From assembly GCA_005879255.1 (NCBI GenBank), contig VBKY01000171.1, forward strand, positions 1 through 19,554: a stretch of 19,554 nucleotides of DNA, given 5' to 3'. Made by a program: the position numbers and the translations under genes. Below the pieces are notes generated by a model. It ran no database searches, was not told where the DNA came from, and saw only the letters and a program-made list of their open reading frames with translations. Shown in pieces: positions 14,927 through 19,554 of the stretch. The first letter of the stretch is position 1. Every line of letters starts with the position of its first letter. Origin of the DNA: Deltaproteobacteria bacterium. GTDB taxonomy: Bacteria > Desulfobacterota_B > Binatia > UBA9968.

Positions 14927-15808
14927 TTAGTTAGACGCTTCCGCGTAAAAACTTTCATCGTAGTAAGTCGTCAAATCTTTTCCTAACTGCGGAGTGAGTT
15001 GGAAGAGAATTCTCAGGTCGAGCACGGACTGTAGCCCGGAACAATTCAATTGCCCCGTTGCCGGCAACTGACGCAAGCGATTGGCTGCAGCCTTCTCATC
15101 GAGATTTTCAGCTGCAATAACAAGCTTCACCGCCTCGGCTTGGTTCTTTTCACCACGGCACCAACCCAGCGCGTCGTTCCAAGTACGAAGAAACTTGACC
15201 AGGACACCGCGATTCTCCGCAGCCCACTGGCGGTTTATCGCATATACTCCTCCGGGATAATCCGGCAGCACCTCGCGATGATCGGCGAAGCGCACCATGC
15301 TCGCCGCGGCAGCCTTGCCATCCCATGGAGCGTTTAACACTCCGGCAAAGGTTTCGCCCTTAATCATCGAATCCAAGCGGTAGCCGGTCGTTCCTTTTGC
15401 GATCAGCGTGTAATCGCCACGATCCATTTCCAGCCCGTGAGCTAAGAGCACGCGGCGAAGCACCAGCGCGTACGCGGTATCGACGGCGTCCACCGCCATC
15501 GCTTTGCCGCGGAGGTCCTCCCAAGACCTAATTTCCGGCCTGACGTATATGGGCAAAGTATTTCCTCGTGCTACTTGTGAGATAGCGACAATCTCTGCCC
15601 CTTCACGCCCCGACCATCCCAGCACGTTGTCGAAAGCGGTCGACACGATCTGCCAAGACCCTTTGCCAAGTCCGCGCATTTGTTCCGTCGAGTTGGGCGT
15701 GACCATGACATCGACGTCCAGATCCGCGGCGCTGAAAAGACCCTTCGCGCGCGCGACGATCAACGCAGCGTCGACGTTGAAAACGTTGATGAGCAGTCGT
15801 TCTGCCAT
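14927..15808 (-). CDS. NMT1-like substrate-binding protein without signal peptide
   Basis: The 293-residue protein has a periplasmic-binding fold of the NMT1/SsuA type: LINVFNVDAALIVARAKGLF followed by VDVMVTPNSTEQMRGL, the WEDLRGKAMAVDAVD hinge region near residue 100, RGDYTLIAKGTTGYRLDSM, and a C-terminus with TYYDESFYAEASN. No signal peptide is present. The frame can extend only to a TTG at 15853, adding polar residues, and a TAA lies three codons further up, so a secreted form cannot be encoded here. ATG 15808 is preferred (MAERLL aligns with the usual first strand) though its ribosome-binding site is poor. It is first in the transporter cluster, 23 bp before the FbpA-like gene. It may be a cytoplasmic ligand-binding or sensing protein, or have lost its export signal. 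Confidence 0.85.
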   Translation of the reverse strand: MAERLLINVFNVDAALIVARAKGLFSAADLDVDVMVTPNSTEQMRGLGKGSWQIVSTAFDNVLGWSGREGAEIVAISQVARGNTLPIYVRPEIRSWEDLRGKAMAVDAVDTAYALVLRRVLLAHGLEMDRGDYTLIAKGTTGYRLDSMIKGETFAGVLNAPWDGKAAAASMVRFADHREVLPDYPGGVYAINRQWAAENRGVLVKFLRTWNDALGWCRGEKNQAEAVKLVIAAENLDEKAAANRLRQLPATGQLNCSGLQSVLDLRILFQLTPQLGKDLTTYYDESFYAEASN

Positions 15809-15867
15809 GTTCGAGGAAATATCAGTACCGTTGCCGCAGCGCTCTGCATGCAAATTTGTTTACTGTC

Positions 15868-15916
15868 CTCAACCCTCGCCCTTTGGGAGACTTTGGGAGA
15901 GAGAAGGGTGAGGGCT
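15868..15916. repeat. Inverted repeat between LVIVD gene and transporter cluster
   Basis: ACCCTCGCCCTTTGGGAGA is followed by a direct copy of its end (CTTTGGGAGA) and then by the inverted partner AAGGGTGAGGGCT. The 10-bp arms CCTCGCCCTT / AAGGGTGAGG pair with one G-T type mismatch. It has no T tract. It fills the 115 bp between the gene at 15924 and the one starting at 15808. Confidence 0.55.
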
Positions 15917-15923
15917 CTAGCCC

Positions 15924-17117
15924 CTACTGAATCTTCGGCCCCGTATACTCCAGCACGTACAGCCCACCTTTGATCCGATCGGTCACGTAAATCAGCCCGT
16001 CGGTATCGACGTAGAGATCATTGAACATGGGCGCCTTCTGTCCTTCGGGCGCGGGCGGAATGAAAAAGCCGACCTCTTCCGGGCGGAATTGGTTGCGAAT
16101 GTCGAACACACGCAGCCCGGCGTTATAATAGGTAACGAAGATAATGTTCTCGCTCTGAAACGAGCCGGGGCGATTCTCGTGCACGTTATGCGGACCGAAA
16201 CGCAGGCCGCGTTTGCAAAAGTCGCCCTCAGGCTTCGGGCAGGTGCTGACAATCACCGGATTTTTCTCTTCCCGGATATCGATGATCCAAACCCGTTTCT
16301 CACCTTCGTTGCAGTCGTATTTGACGGACTCGTCGACGGCGACTACGAGTTTCCTCCCCGGCAGCGGCAAAGTCGTGTGGGCATAGCCGCCGAACGGCGG
16401 GCTCCAGTCGATCCGGCTGATCGTCTTGGGTTTGTTTATGTCGGAAATGTCGATAATGACCATGCCGGCGTCGACCAGCGCGACGTAGGAACGGTCACCG
16501 TGCGGAATCGCGCCGTGAACGTGAAAATGCTCGCCGGGAAACGGCGTCCAGTCGGGCGGCGTTTCTTCGCCTTCTTTCGTGCCGGGAATCCACCAGCGTC
16601 CGGCCTCTTTGGGATTCGCAGGGTGAGAAATGTCCGCGATCAAATAGGCACGCTCTTTGATTCCCGGCAGCATCGCTCCGACATGGGCATACTTGCCGTC
16701 GGTGAACCACATCCGGTGAACGCCCTTGCCGGGTAGTTTCAGGTAACCGATTTCGCGCGGCTCCGTGGGTTTCTCGATGCTGTAAATTTTGATGCCGGCT
16801 TCGTTGGGCACGCTGGCGGGAACCGATTTGTCGAAATAAGGCCGCTCTTGATTCTGGATCAAAATATCGCCAGCGATCTGGACTTTATGCGCGTGCGTGT
16901 TCGGCGCGTGCGGCATCTGCATTACCACGCGCGGATCGCTCGGATCAGCCACGTCGACGATGCTCAGAGCCATCGGCGATGTACCAAGATGAGCGAGATA
17001 AACGTAACGGCCTTGCTTCAGCAACTGCATCCCGTCGCCGTGGCCATTCAAGTCATGATGGCCGATGATTCTCATATTGAGGCTTTCGCTGTTTGCTTGG
17101 ATCTCTGCGGTATTCAT
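15924..17117 (-). CDS. LVIVD-repeat beta-propeller protein
   Basis: This 397-residue protein is built of LVIVD-type repeats, short strands ending in a D-[IV]-x-x-P turn. Visible copies are MALSIVDVADPSDPRVV, AYLIADISHPANPKEAG, GMVIIDISDINKPKTIS, RVWIIDIREEKNPVIV and GLRVFDIRNQFRPEEVG, spaced about 40-70 residues, as expected of a beta-propeller. Histidine-rich loops (NTHAHKVQ, GEHFHVHGA, GPHNVHENR) recur at similar places in repeats and could bind metal (inference). No signal peptide is present. ATG 17117 has GAGGT 6 bases upstream. Family function is unknown, and related propellers bind proteins or metals. Same strand and a 115-bp gap make co-transcription with the downstream importer genes possible. 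Confidence 0.88.
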   Translation of the reverse strand: MNTAEIQANSESLNMRIIGHHDLNGHGDGMQLLKQGRYVYLAHLGTSPMALSIVDVADPSDPRVVMQMPHAPNTHAHKVQIAGDILIQNQERPYFDKSVPASVPNEAGIKIYSIEKPTEPREIGYLKLPGKGVHRMWFTDGKYAHVGAMLPGIKERAYLIADISHPANPKEAGRWWIPGTKEGEETPPDWTPFPGEHFHVHGAIPHGDRSYVALVDAGMVIIDISDINKPKTISRIDWSPPFGGYAHTTLPLPGRKLVVAVDESVKYDCNEGEKRVWIIDIREEKNPVIVSTCPKPEGDFCKRGLRFGPHNVHENRPGSFQSENIIFVTYYNAGLRVFDIRNQFRPEEVGFFIPPAPEGQKAPMFNDLYVDTDGLIYVTDRIKGGLYVLEYTGPKIQ

Positions 17118-17180
17118 GATGGACCTCGATTCCGCCGCTGAATTTGGCGGCCGCTAGCTTTTGGCTATGTGCTTGGTTCT

Positions 17181-17210
17181 GTTATACTTCCGAACTCTCA
17201 AAGTCAACAA
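17181..17210 (-). promoter_or_regulatory. Possible promoter of the LVIVD gene / transporter cluster
   Basis: On the minus strand TATAAC (17181-17186) is a good -10 box. The -35 box is either TTGTTG (17205-17210, 18-bp spacer) or TTGACT (17202-17207, 15-bp spacer). It lies about 65 bp before the ATG at 17117, in the divergent space shared with the gene at 17297. Confidence 0.5.
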
Positions 17211-17221
17211 TATCGGACGTA

Positions 17222-17250
17222 TTGGCTCACATCGGTTTATATGTTAATAG
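17222..17250 (+). promoter_or_regulatory. Possible promoter of the binding protein at 17297
   Basis: TTGGCT (17222-17227) and TAATAG (17245-17250) have a 17-bp spacer. Both boxes are weak matches. Support is mainly position in a 179-bp divergent intergenic region. Confidence 0.3.
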
Positions 17251-17296
17251 GCCGCGTACGTAAGCTAATCTTCGTCAATCTACAGTAGGAGATGCC

Positions 17297-18274
17297 ATGA
17301 AACGAACTCTGATCTTTGCCGTGTTCATGCTTGTCGTCTTCCACAGCACTCTACACGCGCAAACCAAGCGCATCGCGGTAGCATACAGCGCCATCAGCGC
17401 CACGCAGTCCGGTTTTTATCTCGCCAAAGATGCCAAAATTTTTGAAAAGCACGGCCTTTATGTCGATCCGGTTTACGTCGCTGGCGCCAGCCGGATACAG
17501 CAAGCAATGATCGCGGGCGAATTTACGTTAGCTCTAGGCGGCGGCAATGTTGTCACCGTGAATCTTGCAGGCGGTGACGTTGTGATCATTGGAGGCGTGG
17601 TGAACGTCCCGTCTTTCTATCTCTTCGTTCAGCCATCGATCAAAAGGCAAGAAGACTTGAAAGGCAAAGCGTTGGGCATTACGCGCTACGGTGCGTCGAC
17701 GGATGGCTCTTTGCGCTTATTGCTAAAGAAATGGCGCTTGGAGCCCGATCGCGATGTAAAAATTCTCCAAATGGGAGGGCAACCGGAAATTCTTGCTGGG
17801 ATGCAGGCCGGCGTCGTCCACGGAGGAATTCTGTCTTCGCCCGGCGACTTTAAAGCCAAGAAAGCCGGCTTCGCCATGCTCGCCAATTTCGCTAAAGAAG
17901 GGATCGATTACCCAACCACGGGCCTCGTTTCGACCCGTTCCACGATTAACAAGGATCGAGACACTGTAAAGCGATTCCTGATGGCGTACAGCGAAGCGGT
18001 GGATCGGTTATTTCGAGATAAGGAGCTGGCGATCAAAGTGATCGGCAAGTGGACGCGCACTCAAGATCGGGAGACGCTGGAGTCGTCGTACGAATACGCC
18101 ACGAATTTTATCGAGCGACCGCCGCGCCTTCCTTTCAAAGCTATCGAAATGGTCATTTCTGAAACCGCTGAAACCGACCCGCGCGCCAAGGGACGCAAAG
18201 CCGAGGAGTTCATCGATCCATCGATCTACAACGAGTTGGAAAAATCCGGTTACTTCAAGTCACTGGGTCGTTAG
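17297..18274 (+). CDS. NMT1/SsuA-type ABC substrate-binding protein
   Basis: This is a second secreted NMT1-type binding protein, 325 residues. The signal peptide (about 1-21, ending LHAQ) is followed by RIAVAYSAISATQSGFYLAK, then DAKIFEKHGLYVDPVYVAG, AMIAGEFTLALGGG, QEDLKGKALGITRYGASTD and the C-terminal EEFIDPSIYNELEKSGYF. ATG 17297 has AGGAGA 4 bases upstream. It shares the motif order with the protein at 7200 (AKDA.IFKKHGL, AGE, EDLKGK), which suggests old duplication. No transporter genes follow; the next gene, 92 bp on, is a dehydrogenase. Binding proteins without partner subunits are common in lineages with expanded NMT1 families. Ligand unknown. Confidence 0.92.
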   Translation: MKRTLIFAVFMLVVFHSTLHAQTKRIAVAYSAISATQSGFYLAKDAKIFEKHGLYVDPVYVAGASRIQQAMIAGEFTLALGGGNVVTVNLAGGDVVIIGGVVNVPSFYLFVQPSIKRQEDLKGKALGITRYGASTDGSLRLLLKKWRLEPDRDVKILQMGGQPEILAGMQAGVVHGGILSSPGDFKAKKAGFAMLANFAKEGIDYPTTGLVSTRSTINKDRDTVKRFLMAYSEAVDRLFRDKELAIKVIGKWTRTQDRETLESSYEYATNFIERPPRLPFKAIEMVISETAETDPRAKGRKAEEFIDPSIYNELEKSGYFKSLGR

Positions 18275-18366
18275 TTTAACAGGGTGCGTATTTTATCAAC
18301 CGTTCGCCAATCGCTTGATCTCGGCTCGGTGCGTCCGGCGACGATCTGTCAATCAAGAACCACACC

Positions 18367-19410
18367 TTGAACGCCATCGTACTCAAAGAATTCGGTGGTC
18401 CGGAAGTATTGCGTCTTGAAAGCGTGCCCACACCCAAGCCGGCGACGGGCGAGATTCTGATAAAAGTCCATTCGGTCTCGGTCAACCGCACACTCGATTG
18501 CGTTGTCCGCTCTGGCAAGTATCCGGTGAAGATTCAGTTGCCTCATGTGCTCGGCGCCGATCCTGCTGGCGAAGTCGTCGATCTCGACGATGGCATCACG
18601 AAGTTCAAACCAGGCGATCGCGTTGCAGTCATCTCGGCGACCCCCTGTCAGAAATGCGCGCCATGTCTCAAAGGCGAAGATTTCAATTGCGTCGACAATA
18701 AACGGATCGGCGTCGACCGTTGGGGCGGCTACGCGGAGTTGATCTCAGTGCCGGCGCGCTACGCAGTAAAAGTTCCGGACGAAATCTCCTTTGCTGAGGG
18801 GACGGTCATCACGCGCCACTTTCCTATGGCCTTCCATCTTCTTGCAAGCAAAGCCGCCGTAAAGCCCGGTGAACGCGTATTGGTTATGGGCGCAACCGGC
18901 GCTCTGGGAAGCTCCTGCGTACAAGTCGCGAAGATGCTTGGCGCCAAAGTGATCGCCGGCGCGGGAACCGACGAACGGGTCGAGCTCGCAAGGAAGTACG
19001 GCGCCGATTGCGGAATTAATTATCGTCAGCTTGATCTCGCCCAAGAGGTCATGCACCTCACGGATAACGAAGGTGTGGACATAGTCTGCGAAAATATTTC
19101 GGATCCCACTCTTTGGCCGGGCGCGTTCGCAAGCCTCGCCATCAATGGACGGCTGGTCACGGCCGGGGCGCACGGCGGCGGCACCGTGACCCTCGATGCG
19201 AAGCGTTTATACATGCGCCGCCTGCGCGTCATTGGAGCGGCCGGAACCAGCTTGGCGGATGTGGAAAAAGCTTTGGCGGCGGCGCGGCAAGGAAAGGTCC
19301 GCGCAATCATCAACCGAACCCTGCCGCTGCGCGACGCGGCGGAAGCCCACCGCATCGTTGAAAACAACCAGATCGCCGGGAAAATCATTCTAGACCCAAC
19401 GCAAGACTAG
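18367..19410 (+). CDS. Medium-chain dehydrogenase/reductase (zinc ADH / quinone reductase family)
   Basis: This is a cytoplasmic NAD(P)H-linked oxidoreductase of 347 residues. The catalytic GroES-like domain covers about 1-130 and 300-347, the Rossmann domain about 135-290 with VLVMGATGALGSSCVQVAKM (172-191) and AGAGTDERVELARKYGAD. Four cysteines at 94, 97, 100 and 108 form the structural zinc lobe. The catalytic-zinc ligands of alcohol dehydrogenases look altered: the GHE motif is GADPAGEV (63-70). A reductase acting on activated alkenes or quinones is therefore as likely as an alcohol dehydrogenase. The start is TTG 18367, because NAIVLKEFGGPEVLRLE matches the family N-terminus (usually MKAIVL); no strong ribosome-binding site is visible. 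It may be co-transcribed with the binding protein 92 bp upstream. Confidence 0.88.
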   Translation: MNAIVLKEFGGPEVLRLESVPTPKPATGEILIKVHSVSVNRTLDCVVRSGKYPVKIQLPHVLGADPAGEVVDLDDGITKFKPGDRVAVISATPCQKCAPCLKGEDFNCVDNKRIGVDRWGGYAELISVPARYAVKVPDEISFAEGTVITRHFPMAFHLLASKAAVKPGERVLVMGATGALGSSCVQVAKMLGAKVIAGAGTDERVELARKYGADCGINYRQLDLAQEVMHLTDNEGVDIVCENISDPTLWPGAFASLAINGRLVTAGAHGGGTVTLDAKRLYMRRLRVIGAAGTSLADVEKALAAARQGKVRAIINRTLPLRDAAEAHRIVENNQIAGKIILDPTQD

Positions 19411-19420
19411 AAATCGATTA

Positions 19421-19498
19421 CTCGCGCCAAGGCGCCAAGCTCGCAAAGGTTCAGAATATATTCTTCTGAACTTAGCGGCCTTTGCGTCTTTGCGCGAG
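19421..19498. repeat. Long imperfect palindrome after the dehydrogenase
   Basis: Nested inverted arms: CTCGCGC (19421-19427) / GCGCGAG (19492-19498), CGCAAAGG (19442-19449) / CCTTTGCG (19479-19486) and a central GTTCAGAA / TTCTGAAC (19449-19456 / 19464-19471) with a 7-nt loop. There is no T tract. It starts 11 bp past the stop codon. The arm word CCTTTGCG-TCTTTG recurs in the spacer at 8398. The last 56 bp of the window hold nothing I can assign. Confidence 0.6.
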
Positions 19499-19554
19499 GA
19501 CAATTCCGAATCCCAAAGGCCGTTTACACAGTTCAAGCCATCGTGCTAAACACG

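Noticed and set aside
15809..15853. TTG start adding 15 residues to the NMT1-like protein
   Set aside because: The added residues are polar, do not form a signal peptide and have no ribosome-binding site; ATG 15808 begins just before the first predicted strand.
16089..16736. A 215-codon frame on the plus strand opposite the LVIVD gene
   Set aside because: It is antisense to a protein with clear repeat structure and has no recognisable features.

Overview
The window is about 19.5 kb of bacterial chromosome with moderately high GC. The layout proB < obg < rpmA < rplU is a conserved housekeeping block found in many Gram-negative and some other phyla. Several periplasmic binding proteins of the NMT1/SsuA type, a MarR regulator with an orphan permease, an ADP-forming acyl-CoA synthetase and intergenic spaces full of small palindromes resemble uncultured soil or groundwater lineages (deltaproteobacteria-like, Rokubacteria-like or Tectomicrobia-like). 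That placement is inference from gene content; no marker here fixes the phylum.

Region 1 (1-2100, minus strand): rplU, rpmA, a strong terminator, then obg and proB, which overlap by 20 bp. The obg frame is broken: a short stretch encoding the NKxD (G4) guanine-specificity motif is missing, and the C-terminal part lies out of frame. Because Obg is essential in the bacteria studied, this is either an assembly or sequencing deletion or a remarkable mutation.

Region 2 (2100-3770, plus strand): a cluster of short inverted repeats, then a MarR-family regulator whose promoter and ribosome-binding region carry two matching palindromes (probable autoregulatory operators). It overlaps an SsuC-type permease that has no ATPase or binding protein beside it. 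A clean terminator ends the unit.

Region 3 (3887-7133, plus strand): a LemA lipoprotein followed by a tandemly duplicated pair of TPM-domain genes. In the first copy the second gene has shrunk to a fossil whose beginning and end are both still readable. In the second copy that gene is nearly full length but frameshifted at a GTTCAC sequence.

Region 4 (7200-10878): an NMT1-type binding protein (plus), a 0.3 kb spacer packed with REP-like palindromes, an ADP-forming acyl-CoA synthetase (minus), then a second 0.3 kb repeat spacer holding a REPIN-like doublet.

Region 5 (10879-17117, minus strand): a likely operon reading LVIVD-repeat protein, a signal-less NMT1-like binding protein, an FbpA-like binding protein, a fused double permease and an FbpC-like ATPase. 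It encodes one complete ferric/2-aminoethylphosphonate-type importer with two unlike binding proteins.

Region 6 (17297-19410, plus strand): another secreted NMT1-type binding protein and a medium-chain dehydrogenase/quinone reductase, ending in a long imperfect palindrome. No tRNA, rRNA, CRISPR array, integrase or transposase was seen.
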